DNA from: Erwinia_E haradaeae_A
GTDB lineage: Bacteria; Pseudomonadota; Gammaproteobacteria; Enterobacterales; Enterobacteriaceae
Assembly (NCBI RefSeq): GCF_900698965.1
Contig: NZ_LR217725.1
Location: forward strand, 124,001 to 188,000
DNA length: 64,000 bases
Direction: 5' to 3'
The number at the start of each line of letters is the position of its first letter. Position 1 is the first letter of the stretch. Shown piece after piece: positions 28,064 to 37,740 of this stretch. Made by a program: the position numbers and the translations under genes. The notes below the pieces were generated by a model. That model had not been told where the DNA came from, ran no database searches, and saw nothing but the letters and a program-made list of their open reading frames with translations.

Positions 28064-28428
28064 TGTATGATCCTCATTGAAGTGATTATCCGGAAACTTA
28101 TTACTTAAGTTTTCCGACAATAATTTTTATGTAACCTCTCAGAGAGTGTTGTGCTTTCTATACTCTTTAGAGATTCTATCATTGCTAGTTCGATGAATCT
28201 AGCTTGAAAATATTACTAATCTTTTCCTAAAACCATTAGCGTTATCTAATAACAGTAATTCAAAGCCTAAGTACAAATTATTATCCTGTGAAAGTAGTGT
28301 GTTCTATTACACATATAACAAATGTTCGTATAACAATTATTATATCATATTTTATGATGCATAGTTTTAAAACATATGAAGTATACATATATTATGTGCA
28401 TGAAGTATATAGACAGCATCATAAATAC
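28064..28428 (-). promoter_or_regulatory. ompF upstream region (asnS-ompF spacer)
   Basis: 365 bases between asnS and ompF carry the ompF leader. In E. coli this spacer holds OmpR-binding sites and pairs with MicF; I cannot recognise OmpR sites here. The ribosome-binding site GAGGA lies just before the start. Confidence 0.4.
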
Positions 28429-29817
28429 TCAGAAAGATACATTACGTGGCGTTCTCGGAAAAGCAATAAGATCTCTTACATTTTTTACCCCTGTAACATA
28501 AGCAATCAAACGCTCTAAACCTAACCCAAACCCTGCGTGCGGTACTGTGCCGTAGCGACGTAAATCACGATACCACCAATACTCTTCTATCGATATACCC
28601 CTTTCTGCGAGACGCATGTCCAGTATTTCAACACGCTCTTCTCGTTGTGATCCACCAATGATTTCTCCAATACCTGGCGCTAGAATATCCATAGCAGCGA
28701 CTGTTCTGCCGTCGTTATTTAAGCGCATATAAAATGCTTTAATATCTTTTGGATAGTTTCGGACCACAACTGGAGCCTTAAAATATTGATCTGTTAAATA
28801 GCGCTCATGCTCTGATGAGAGATCTAATCCCCATTGAACTGGGTGATGGAATTTGTGTTTTGATGATAATAAGATTTCAATGGCATCAGAATAATCGATC
28901 TGGGAAAACTGAGTAGAAATACAGCGCTGCAATCGCACAATAACACCTGGATCTATTCGGCAAGAAAAAAAATCCATATCATCAGCACGCTCTGACAGAA
29001 CTGCTTTAAAAATATACTTCAGCATAGATTCTGCAAGAATAGATGCCCCAGACAAATCAGAAAATGCTATTTCTGGTTCTATCATCCAAAACTCTGCTAG
29101 ATGGCGGCTAGTATTCGATTTCTCTGCTCGAAAAGTAGGGCCAAAGGTATAAATTTTTGACATAGCACTAGCGTAGGCCTCAGCATGTAACTGACCGGAT
29201 ACAGTAAGAAAGGTTTCTTTACCAAAAAAATCCATATCGTAATTCAGCTTTCCTGATGTTGTGCGGGGTGGGTTTTCCATATCTAGCGTAGAGACGCGGA
29301 ACATCTCCCCCGTACCTTCGGTATTAGATGCAGTGAGTATTGGTGTTGAAATCCAATAGAATCCCTCTTTACTAAAAAAACGGTGTACAGCCTGCGCTAG
29401 GGAATGGCGCACACGTGTCACTGCTCCAATGATATTAGTTCGTGGTCTAAGGTGAGCTACTTCACGAAGATATTCTAAGCTATGAATTTTTGCGGATATT
29501 GGATAGGTATCTGGGTTATCTACCCAGCCTACGACCTCCATGTGGGAGGCTTGCATTTCAAAGATTTGACCACTACCTGGTGATTCTACAATTTTGCCTG
29601 TTACTGATAATGAGCAACCCGTTGTGAGACGTAATACATCAGAATGATTCTGCTCTACTACTACTTGAAGCGAATTAAAGCAGGAACCGTCATATATAGT
29701 TATAAAGGAAACTCCAGCTTTTGAGTCTCTACGAGTGCGAACCCAGCCGTATACGGTAACTTCGCTGCCTACGGTGCTGCATCCTTTTAGGATATCTGCT
29801 ATAGAAACTATACGCAT
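28429..29817 (-). CDS. asnS: Asparaginyl-tRNA synthetase
   Basis: Class IIb aminoacyl-tRNA synthetase charging tRNA-Asn. The N-terminal OB-fold anticodon-binding domain includes VYGWVRTRRDSKAGVSF. Motif 1 surrounds the RVRHSLAQAVHRFF region, motif 2 is FRAEKSNTSRHLAEFWMIEPE in shape, and motif 3 is GFGLGLERL. The 462 residues are close to E. coli (466). The start at 29817 is preceded by GGGAGAC; an earlier frame would add eight residues foreign to the family. No obvious defect. Confidence 0.97.
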   Translation of the reverse strand: MRIVSIADILKGCSTVGSEVTVYGWVRTRRDSKAGVSFITIYDGSCFNSLQVVVEQNHSDVLRLTTGCSLSVTGKIVESPGSGQIFEMQASHMEVVGWVDNPDTYPISAKIHSLEYLREVAHLRPRTNIIGAVTRVRHSLAQAVHRFFSKEGFYWISTPILTASNTEGTGEMFRVSTLDMENPPRTTSGKLNYDMDFFGKETFLTVSGQLHAEAYASAMSKIYTFGPTFRAEKSNTSRHLAEFWMIEPEIAFSDLSGASILAESMLKYIFKAVLSERADDMDFFSCRIDPGVIVRLQRCISTQFSQIDYSDAIEILLSSKHKFHHPVQWGLDLSSEHERYLTDQYFKAPVVVRNYPKDIKAFYMRLNNDGRTVAAMDILAPGIGEIIGGSQREERVEILDMRLAERGISIEEYWWYRDLRRYGTVPHAGFGLGLERLIAYVTGVKNVRDLIAFPRTPRNVSF

Positions 29818-30813
29818 ATCAGTCTCCCAGTATTCATCCAAACAACATAGAGAATTTTTTTTATGTATATTAAATTGCTATATTCTACAGGTTTTCTACC
29901 TGATGTGATTGGTTAGCATTTCAGCAATCTACTGAATACTACTGAGTTACCAATTGTATGCATCGCTGTACTGTAAGTGCTTGCTGTGTAAGCATATATT
30001 ACAGGAGTGTGCTGAAAACTAATAGTTATTATCGGTATGAATATGATTTTTCCGTGTAATGTTATTACACATGTATACATATAACAATGTACAATTAATA
30101 AAAATATTTCTTCAAATCTTTTTATGTAACGGAGAAGCACCAAAAAGTAGCAATAATTCTAGTGTCTTGCTGCATAACACTACTCATAGTGTGTATATTC
30201 ATTGCACCTTATTTAGAGTGAGCATTGTTATAATGATGCACAGATTCGTGATTAGACGATCCATATATAATATCACAGTGAAGATATATATTATCTTAAG
30301 CATTTTTTACTTATACAACAGAAGAAATCATTTATAGTATCGCTTGTCGTAGATGCTGTGCGTGCTATATGAAGATGTATCTTAATCAGCATAAAAGGGT
30401 ATCCACGCACGACAGCACGAAAGACAGAATAACTATATCTTTTTCTATTTTTTACCCACCATCTAATTAGAGCTTCAACCCAATGGTTTTCTGTCATAGA
30501 AAACAGAACTACAAGACTTAATTCTATTAATTTGAATATGGACTCTATTTTTTGATAGATAAGAATCAGACTCTAGTGCAATATACTCATATTATATAGT
30601 ATATCTTAAAATAGTCTAATACAATTTTTATGCTTGATTAAATTATTTTTTGATAAAAATTAATCTGAATTTAGCTAACAGATTATTATGGCATACTGCA
30701 ATCTATCACGTATAACTTGTACTTTTATGAGCATTATTGTTAATAAATTGCATGTATTAACAATAAAAAGATAGGATATCTTAAGATATCCTAACATACT
30801 CCTTTAATAACTA
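29818..30813. other. 1-kb gene-free stretch between asnS and rlmB
   Basis: Several overlapping open frames on both strands (for example 30291-30497 minus, 30059-30337 plus) lack ribosome-binding sites and recognisable motifs. I treat them as chance. The right end carries the rlmB terminator. Confidence 0.5.
30764..30793 (-). terminator. Intrinsic terminator of rlmB
   Basis: The perfect palindrome TAGGATATCTTAAGATATCC(TA) at 30772-30793 is followed, on the minus strand, by a run of T (CAATAAAAAG on the plus strand). It lies 20 bases beyond the rlmB stop. Confidence 0.75.
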
Positions 30814-31578
30814 TTATGATAATTGATCTAATTGCTTTTTTGTACATAAGTTTCTCTGACGTACTGCTTCATATAAACAAATGCCAGTAGCTACTGATAC
30901 ATTTAGAGAAGAGACACCTCCTAGCATAGGAATATGCACCAGTTCGTTACAGTTCTCCTGTGTGAGACGCCGCATGCCTTTTTCTTCTGAACCCATTACC
31001 AATGATAATGGACCTGTCAGGTTACTTTGATACAGGGTCTGATGCGTTTTCTCAGTAGTACCAATAATCCAAATATTTTCTCGTTGCAAGCAGCGCATTA
31101 CCCGTGCTAAATTAGTAACATGAACAAGGGGTACATTTTCTGCAGAACCACTAGCGACTTTCCTGACTATAGGAGTTAACTGTGCAGAGCGATCCTTTGG
31201 TATGATGACAGCATGCACGCCCGCTGCATCTGCATTGCGAATACAAGCACCAAGATTATGCGGATCCATAATGCCATCAAGAATTAACAAAAATGGATTA
31301 TTTATTTTAGCTAATAAGGCCAACAGGTCATTCTCTTGATATGGACGTTTTTTCTGTACAACGGCAATAATACCTTGATGTACCCCGCCCTCCGATTGTT
31401 GATCCATCCTACTGCGAGTTTTTGTATAAATTGTCACTTGATGCATTTCTAACAACTTTACTAAAGTCCGTAGACGATGATCTGCTCGTCCTTGAAGAAT
31501 CCAGACTTCTTTAAAGCGCTGAGGATCATTATTTAGCATTGCTTGTACAGCATACATACCAAAAACTATTTCATCCAT
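30814..31578 (-). CDS. rlmB: 23S rRNA (guanosine-2251-2'-O)-methyltransferase RlmB
   Basis: A SpoU-family methyltransferase with a trefoil knot that methylates G2251 in the peptidyl-transferase P loop. Family motifs are DPHNLGACIRNADAAGVHAV, LVMGSEEKGMRRL and IPMLGGVSSLNVSVATGI. The N-terminal substrate-binding domain (MDEIVFGMYAVQAML) is present. It has 254 residues against 243 in E. coli, with an extra tail NLCTKKQLDQLS, possibly from loss of the original stop codon. Order purA-rnr-rlmB as in E. coli. Ribosome-binding site weak. Confidence 0.95.
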   Translation of the reverse strand: MDEIVFGMYAVQAMLNNDPQRFKEVWILQGRADHRLRTLVKLLEMHQVTIYTKTRSRMDQQSEGGVHQGIIAVVQKKRPYQENDLLALLAKINNPFLLILDGIMDPHNLGACIRNADAAGVHAVIIPKDRSAQLTPIVRKVASGSAENVPLVHVTNLARVMRCLQRENIWIIGTTEKTHQTLYQSNLTGPLSLVMGSEEKGMRRLTQENCNELVHIPMLGGVSSLNVSVATGICLYEAVRQRNLCTKKQLDQLS

Positions 31579-32001
31579 GTCTTAGGTTCTTTAAATTACA
31601 GTAATGTATCACGTTGTGAATAGATTAGAGATTATCCTATGTTCTCGTTTTGTGTATGTCATAAGGTTTGACCTACTTTAGTGGATGATCATTTTCTGAT
31701 ATGTATCAGTATTATTGTATGATCACTCCATTATATAATAATTGAGCCCATAGCAGCGCCCTTAGTTACCGATCGCTAGAAAATATTCAGTATTGTATTA
31801 ATATCTAATGATGCATGATCTATAAACTATGTTTATTTAGCAAAGTATTAATTATTATGTAATCGATGATAATCGATTGATTAATACTTTGTACTGATTA
31901 TCTTTAGGGCTAGCTAGAATGATAGTAAACCTCATATCGTGTGATAGTAAATTTATATATGACTCAATTTTTATATATAAATTATTTTGAAATCATTTTA
32001 T
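31579..32001. other. rnr-rlmB spacer
   Basis: 423 bases, much longer than in E. coli, without a gene. It contains the nested inverted repeat listed separately. Confidence 0.5.
31841..31891 (-). terminator. Nested inverted repeat after rnr
   Basis: CAAAGTATTAAT (31841-31852) pairs with ATTAATACTTTG (31880-31891), and inside it AATCGA pairs with TCGATT. It lies about 110 bases downstream of the rnr stop. A terminator or 3'-end stabiliser of rnr is the simplest reading, but the stems are AT-rich and there is no clear T-tract. Confidence 0.45.
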
Positions 32002-34251
32002 TTACTGTATGGTATTCTCTTTTGAGTGCTTTTTTAAGATGCTACCTGTACGTAAGAATGTATTTTTATGACTTATGAGGGTTAAGATAATCTTACGTTC
32101 TTCTAAATGAACCGCATCTAATCGTACCGTAACAGTATCACCTAAACGATAGGTGTGACCTACGGGGTCTCCGATTAAGCGCTGTCTTATAGAATCAAAA
32201 CGATAACAGTGCTTATCTAGTGTGGATATATGTACTAACCCATCAATAAACATATCACTAAGACGTACAAAAAAACCAAAACTAGTAACGTTGGCAATAA
32301 CGCCGTTAAAGATTGCTCCAACTTGATTTTTAATAAAATCGCATTTTAACCAGTCAGTTACGTCACGCGTGGCTTCATCGGCGCGGCGTTCTGTTATCGA
32401 ACAATGTTGGCCAAACTGTAACATTTGAGTTATTGTATAGCGGTGTCCGCCGGTAAGTGTGTAATGACTCTCTAGAGAGCCTTTTTCCTGCGCCAAGAGA
32501 TATTTAATAGTACGGTGTAGTAGAAGGTCAGGATAGCGGCGAATTGGTGATGTAAAATGCGCATAAGATGCTAGCGCTAACCCAAAGTGTCCACGATTTT
32601 CTGCATCGTATACTGCCTGTTTCATTGAGCGTAATAGCATTGTTTGTATCATATCATGATCTGAACGTCCATGAATTTTTTTTAAAAGTGCCGAGTAATC
32701 TAATGGACTGGGTTGGTCTCCGCCACACAGAGTAAGCCCTAGCTCGCTTAGAACGACACGAAAACTCTTAATGTTGTCTCCTATCGGGCGATCATGATCT
32801 CTAAATAATGCTGGTTCGCCATGTTTTTCAACAAAACATGCTGATGCAATATTTGCAAGAATCATGCATTCTTCGATCAGTTTATGTGCGTCATTACGCA
32901 CCATTTTTTCAACTCGTGCGATACGACGATGCACGTTAAAAATAAATTTAGCCTCAGAGATATCGAACACGATCCCGCCGCGTTGTTTACGAGATTTTTC
33001 TAATGCCAAATACATGCGGTGAAGCTCTTCAAGGTCCTGAACTAGCGGAGAGTAGTATTGGCGTAATTTTTGATCTCCTTGTAAAATTTTCCAAACTGTA
33101 TCGTAAGTCAGTTGTGCAGAGGAGTTCATAACCGCCTCGTAATGTTTATAGCTAGTCAGTTCTCCATTAGGAGAAACTGTCATTTCACACACCATACATA
33201 AACGGTCTACATCTGGATTTAGTGAGCATAGTTTAGTGGATAGTATTTCTGGGAGCATTGGAATAACTTGTGATGGAAAATATACAGAAGTTCCACGTTG
33301 TATTGCTTCGTCATCTAAGATAGTACTAGGCCTTACATAGTAACTCACGTCAGCAATCGCAACCCACAGACGCCAACCACCATCTTTTGTTCGCGCACAA
33401 TACACGGCATCATCAAGGTCAGCAGCATCCTCTCCATCAATAGTCATCAATGGTAATTGACGCAGATCAATACGGTTACGTTTGGTATCTTCGGGTATCT
33501 CTACATTCAGTTGTGTAATGAACTTTTCTAGCTCTTCTGGCCATCGATGAGGAATATTATGGGTGTGTAATGCAATATTTACTGCTGTATTTGTGTCTAC
33601 TGCATTACCAAGTACTTCAATAATTTTACCGATTGCTTGATTTTTTAATGTTGGGCGTTGCACGAGATCTGCTACTACGATAAAACCTAGGTATTTGCTA
33701 AGCAGACTGTTATCAGATATAAGGATCTCAAATGTTAAGCGATGATCATCTGGGACTACGTAGCCCCCTACAGCATTACGTAGGTAGCGACCTACAATAC
33801 GTGTGCTTCGTGGCTCAATGATACGCACAACACGTGCTTCTCTACGATTTTTACGATCGGAGTTGATCCTCTGTGCGAGTATTATATCTCCATGGAGACA
33901 CATTTTCATTTGTGTCATGGAGAGATACAGATCATCCTTGCTCCCTGAGATACGCAAAAAGCCAAACCCATCACGATGGCCAATTACTTTTCCTTGTAAT
34001 AGATCAACCTTTTTCAATACTGAATAACCTTGTCGACGTTTAAATGCTAGCTGCCCATCGCGCTCCATAGCTCGCAGTCTTCTTCGTAGGGCTTCAAGTC
34101 TGTCTTGTTCATAAATAAGTAGTTTTTTTGCTAATTCATCACGACCGATTGGTTTGTTATGTTGTCCTATATGATAGAGGAGAAATTCTCGACTAGGAAT
34201 AGGATTGTCGTATTTTTGAGCTTCTCTTTCCTTAAATAGGTCGTATAACAT
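32002..34251 (-). CDS. rnr: Ribonuclease R
   Basis: A 3'-5' exoribonuclease that degrades structured RNA and takes part in rRNA and trans-translation quality control. Domain order is helix-turn-helix N-terminus (FKEREAQKYDNPIPSREF), cold-shock domains (IGHRDGFGFLRISGSKDDLYLS), RNB catalytic domain, and S1 domain (GVIANVTSFGFFVRLSDMF). The active-site stretch reads TIDGEDAADLDDAVYC, keeping all the catalytic aspartates but replacing the conserved Arg and Phe of ARDFDD by Ala and Leu. It has 749 residues against 813 in E. coli because the Lys-rich C-terminal tail is missing. Start 34251 is preceded by GGAGA. Confidence 0.96.
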   Translation of the reverse strand: MLYDLFKEREAQKYDNPIPSREFLLYHIGQHNKPIGRDELAKKLLIYEQDRLEALRRRLRAMERDGQLAFKRRQGYSVLKKVDLLQGKVIGHRDGFGFLRISGSKDDLYLSMTQMKMCLHGDIILAQRINSDRKNRREARVVRIIEPRSTRIVGRYLRNAVGGYVVPDDHRLTFEILISDNSLLSKYLGFIVVADLVQRPTLKNQAIGKIIEVLGNAVDTNTAVNIALHTHNIPHRWPEELEKFITQLNVEIPEDTKRNRIDLRQLPLMTIDGEDAADLDDAVYCARTKDGGWRLWVAIADVSYYVRPSTILDDEAIQRGTSVYFPSQVIPMLPEILSTKLCSLNPDVDRLCMVCEMTVSPNGELTSYKHYEAVMNSSAQLTYDTVWKILQGDQKLRQYYSPLVQDLEELHRMYLALEKSRKQRGGIVFDISEAKFIFNVHRRIARVEKMVRNDAHKLIEECMILANIASACFVEKHGEPALFRDHDRPIGDNIKSFRVVLSELGLTLCGGDQPSPLDYSALLKKIHGRSDHDMIQTMLLRSMKQAVYDAENRGHFGLALASYAHFTSPIRRYPDLLLHRTIKYLLAQEKGSLESHYTLTGGHRYTITQMLQFGQHCSITERRADEATRDVTDWLKCDFIKNQVGAIFNGVIANVTSFGFFVRLSDMFIDGLVHISTLDKHCYRFDSIRQRLIGDPVGHTYRLGDTVTVRLDAVHLEERKIILTLISHKNTFLRTGSILKKHSKENTIQ

Positions 34252-34289
34252 CAAGGTTTCTCCATTCTGATCTGCTAAGCAACACATTT

Positions 34290-34665
34290 ATTCAGGATGA
34301 TGTGGTACAGCAGATAGTGGTTTACAGCTAGAATATTTAGGAAGTATTGAGCCATCTTATGAAAAATATAATAGTAATATAATAGTATCTATCCGCACCT
34401 TTAATAGTCGGATGAGTCTTAAAATTATTTGCTTGCCTTGATAGTATGCCAAGAGGTCGATGTCTAAAAAGACTTTATTATTAAGGCAGTTACTCTAGAT
34501 GATTTATTAAATTATAGTAGATCAAATATGTTGTAATAAATGTTGCAACTCAAGCATATCATAATAGATGATGCTTCTGTCTTTTCTAGAGTTTTCACAG
34601 TTATGAAGATGGTAAGCTTGAGTACTGTATAGGTCTATATAGTTAGTGAGGGAGATCAAACGATG
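34290..34665 (-). pseudogene. nsrR: Possible nsrR remnant
   Basis: In E. coli nsrR (nitric-oxide-sensing repressor) lies between purA and rnr on the same strand, and this gap has about the right length. Reading the minus strand from about 34660, the DNA resembles the nsrR start: TTGATCTCCCTCACTAACTA gives LISLTNY against LTSFTDY. Further weak matches (ILRLIRLLK against IRIGDVVREL) occur in order. Stops are frequent. Support is synteny plus short matches only, so this is tentative. Confidence 0.3.
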
Positions 34666-34742
34666 ATAACAGAAGGGCCGTAAACCATTGTGGTAATATT
34701 AATCAGCGTTCTAGTATAAAAGGGTATATATAGTATATAAGC

Positions 34743-36041
34743 TTATATAGTACAAGGATTACGTAATACAATGGTCTCACTACGATCAGGTCCGGTAGAG
34801 ATAATATCAATTAGAACGCCTGTTACTTCTTCAATGCGTTTAATATAATGTAGTGCCTCGGGTGGCAAAAGTTCTAAACTTTGTATGCCAAATGTACTTC
34901 TGTTCCATCCCGGCAAGATCTCATAGATTGGTTCCGCTTCCTCCCAATGTTCACTAGTTAAGGGGGTTACGGTAACACAGCTATCGTCTCGCATGCGGTA
35001 AGCTACACAGATCTTAATTTCCTCAAGACCGTCTAATACATCTAATTTAGTAACACAAAAACCTGAAATAGAGTTTATTTGGACTGCTCTACGTATAGCT
35101 ACAGCGTCTAACCATCCAGTGCGACGACGACGACCAGTGGTTGCACCAAACTCGTTACCTCGTTTACAGAGAAACTCCCCAGTATGATCACGTAACTCAG
35201 TTGGGAAAGGACCTGATCCTACACGGGTTGAATAGGCTTTTAGCACGCCTAAAACATAACCCACGCAGCATGGACCAAGTCCGGTACCAGGTGAAACGCC
35301 CCCGGCAGTAGTAGTTGAGGATGTGACATATGGATATGTGCCATGATCGATATCTAGCAGGGTCCCTTGGGCTCCCTCAAAAATAATTAGATCACCACGT
35401 TTTTGGGCATTCTCTAGTAATCCAGAGACATCAATCGCCATTTGCGTTAGGTTATCAGCTATTTGCATGATATTTTCGAGCACGGTATAGTAATTTACTG
35501 CGTTTGCCTTATAGTAATGAACCAGCTGAAAATTATGATATTCCATCGTTATTTCAAGTTTTTCTGCAAAAGTTTTTTTATTCAACAAATCACCTAACCT
35601 TAGTCCGCGTCTGGCAATTTTATCTTCATATGCAGGACCAATGCCACGACCAGTGGTTCCGATTGCTTTGAGACCTCGTGCTTTTTCACGGGCAAGATCT
35701 AAAGCAACATGATATTCTAGCAATAGCGGGCACGCTGTAGAAATTAAGAGAGATTTACGCACTGATTGACCTCTAGATTCTAAATCCTGCACCTCTTGCA
35801 TGAGAGCAGATGGAGAGACAACTACGCCATGTCCAATAATGTTAACAACATGCTTATGCAAGACCCCTGATGGAATTAAATGAAGGATTGTTTTTTCACC
35901 ATTGATAACTAGTGTGTGACCTGCATTGTGACCACCTTGATAACGCACTACATATTGGGCCCATTCAGTAAGTAGATCAACAATTTTTCCTTTTCCTTCG
36001 TCACCCCACTGGATGCCAAGTACTACGACGTTTTTTTTCAT
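34743..36041 (-). CDS. purA: Adenylosuccinate synthetase
   Basis: Joins IMP and aspartate with GTP in the first committed step to AMP. GDEGKGKIVDLL (P-loop and catalytic Asp), GHNAGHTLV, GTTGRGIGPAYEDK and the nucleotide-binding TKLDVLDGL are intact. The 432 residues equal E. coli. The ribosome-binding site is hard to see (GTAATTTTGTAAA before ATG), but the family start MKKNVVVLGIQWGDEGKGK is unambiguous. First gene of the purA-(nsrR)-rnr-rlmB row. It allows adenylate synthesis from salvaged or host-derived IMP. Confidence 0.97.
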   Translation of the reverse strand: MKKNVVVLGIQWGDEGKGKIVDLLTEWAQYVVRYQGGHNAGHTLVINGEKTILHLIPSGVLHKHVVNIIGHGVVVSPSALMQEVQDLESRGQSVRKSLLISTACPLLLEYHVALDLAREKARGLKAIGTTGRGIGPAYEDKIARRGLRLGDLLNKKTFAEKLEITMEYHNFQLVHYYKANAVNYYTVLENIMQIADNLTQMAIDVSGLLENAQKRGDLIIFEGAQGTLLDIDHGTYPYVTSSTTTAGGVSPGTGLGPCCVGYVLGVLKAYSTRVGSGPFPTELRDHTGEFLCKRGNEFGATTGRRRRTGWLDAVAIRRAVQINSISGFCVTKLDVLDGLEEIKICVAYRMRDDSCVTVTPLTSEHWEEAEPIYEILPGWNRSTFGIQSLELLPPEALHYIKRIEEVTGVLIDIISTGPDRSETIVLRNPCTI

Positions 36042-36549
36042 TTTACAAAATTACCAATTTTTAAAAGTAACAGAATGTTATCATTATGGATAATAACTCA
36101 ATCACTCCTAATGTAGTGATGCGTTATGTTATGCATGACTGATTACTGTCAATCTCATTGAAACTAAGTCGAAGCAAGTTTTTTGAGGTAGATCACAGTA
36201 CTTAGCATATAATTATTGTAAGATAGTGCAATCTTTTATATTTAATAAAAAGTTTCATGAAATTAGATACACTCTAGATAACGCTTTGGAGTGCCATTAT
36301 CCAGAAAAAGATATAGTAGTATTATTATCACTACTGTATAGTATCGATGATTTTTTAATTATGTTTTGGAGATATCCTTATTGTATGGATAATAACTTTT
36401 GTTTTTCGATTAATGAATTAGAGAAGGAGTGGTTATATATAGTCCTTCTCTGTTACATGCTTTGAATGAGCTATATATCGATCAGATCATACATTATATA
36501 TTGTATATATACACAATATTACTTGCCGGTGACGACTATTAGTCGGTTT
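36042..36549. other. Gap between purA and aspC
   Basis: Contains an open plus-strand frame of 79 codons (36226-36465), rich in Ile, Leu and Tyr, without a ribosome-binding site; I regard it as chance. Near 36421-36452 AGAGAAGGA pairs with TCCTTCTCT and could be a terminator for aspC on the minus strand. Confidence 0.45.
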
Positions 36550-37740
36550 TTAGAGAACATGATTAATGGCTGCGCATAATGGAGAGAGATTTTGTAGATT
36601 GATACCCGCTATATTGATTCGACCTGACTGAAGTATGTAAACGCCAAACTCGTTACGTAAACGATTGATTTGATGCGGTGATAATCTGATTAAAGAAAAC
36701 ATGCCAGTCTGTGATGTGATAAAACTAAAATTAGCTGTTTTTACTTTTATTTTTAGCGCATTCACTAACAATTGGCGCATTAGTTTGATGCGTTCTCTCA
36801 TGATAGATAGCTCGTGTTCCCATTGGAGACGAAGAGTTTTACTACTTAAAATTCTTAGAACTACTGCTGCCCCATGTGATGGAGGGCTAGAGTAGTTTGC
36901 ACGAATAGCTAATTTTATGTGACTAAACGCAGAATCAACAATAGTAGAGTGACTAGCAACAATAGTTAAAGCACCAACGCGTTCATTATATAGACTAAAA
37001 TTTTTTGAATAGGAGTTACACACAATAAGTTCTTTATGCGTGGCAGAAAACACACTCAAACCGATAGCATCCTCCTCTAGTCCTGTAGAAAATCCTTGAT
37101 AGGCATAGTCAAATAATGGTAACCAGCCTTTTTCGAGAGACATCTCAGAAAGGTGTTTCCATTGTGAGTAAGATGGATCTACCCCGGTTGGATTATGACA
37201 ACAACCCTGAAAAACTACTACATCACCAGGACTAGCAGCACTCAGGCTGTTTTTCATAGCGTTAAAATCTAGTGCGTGGTTGATGGAGTCATAATAATCA
37301 TACGTATATACACGTAGCCCCGCAGCAGAAAAAATGTTTTTATAATTTTGCCAACCAGGATTACTAATCCAGATGTTTTGTGTATTAGTCTGTTTGGCAA
37401 TAAAATCTGCTACAACACGTAATGCACCAGTGCCACCAGGGGTCTGTGCAGTACGTATACGTTGTTGGCTTATGAGTGGATTGGTTTTGCCAAATAGTAA
37501 CTCTTGAGTATAACTTCCAAAATCAGACAGACCATCGATTTGTAAATAATTTTTAGTCACCTCCTGTTCTAAAAGAAATTTTTCTGCTTGTTTTACGCTA
37601 GACAGCACAGGTGTTTTTCCAATGTGATCTGTATACACCCCAATTCCTAAGTTAATTTTCTCCCGATTTTGATCTGTATAGAATTGAGAATTTAAGCCCA
37701 GAATAGGGTCCGGTGGTGATTCTTTAATAAGTTCAAACAT
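36550..37740 (-). CDS. aspC: Aspartate aminotransferase
   Basis: A PLP enzyme interconverting aspartate and 2-oxoglutarate with oxaloacetate and glutamate. The 396 residues equal E. coli AspC, to which it is closer than to TyrB (MFELIKESPPDPILGL, INLGIGVYTDHIGKTPVL). The PLP lysine is in NSYSKNFSLYNERVGA, the cofactor ring-stacking region in QTPGGTGALRV, and the substrate arginine in SGRINIAGI. GAAGG ends only two bases before the ATG, closer than usual. It can give aspartate for purA and several amino acid families. Confidence 0.95.
   Translation of the reverse strand: MFELIKESPPDPILGLNSQFYTDQNREKINLGIGVYTDHIGKTPVLSSVKQAEKFLLEQEVTKNYLQIDGLSDFGSYTQELLFGKTNPLISQQRIRTAQTPGGTGALRVVADFIAKQTNTQNIWISNPGWQNYKNIFSAAGLRVYTYDYYDSINHALDFNAMKNSLSAASPGDVVVFQGCCHNPTGVDPSYSQWKHLSEMSLEKGWLPLFDYAYQGFSTGLEEDAIGLSVFSATHKELIVCNSYSKNFSLYNERVGALTIVASHSTIVDSAFSHIKLAIRANYSSPPSHGAAVVLRILSSKTLRLQWEHELSIMRERIKLMRQLLVNALKIKVKTANFSFITSQTGMFSLIRLSPHQINRLRNEFGVYILQSGRINIAGINLQNLSPLCAAINHVL

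Noticed and set aside
30291..30497. Minus-strand frame of 68 codons with a WW-containing start, at first suggestive of a transposase fragment
   Set aside because: No transposase signature, no inverted repeats or target duplication nearby.
36226..36465. Plus-strand frame of 79 codons between purA and aspC
   Set aside because: Rich in Ile, Leu and Tyr as any AT-rich frame; no ribosome-binding site; overlaps a possible terminator stem.
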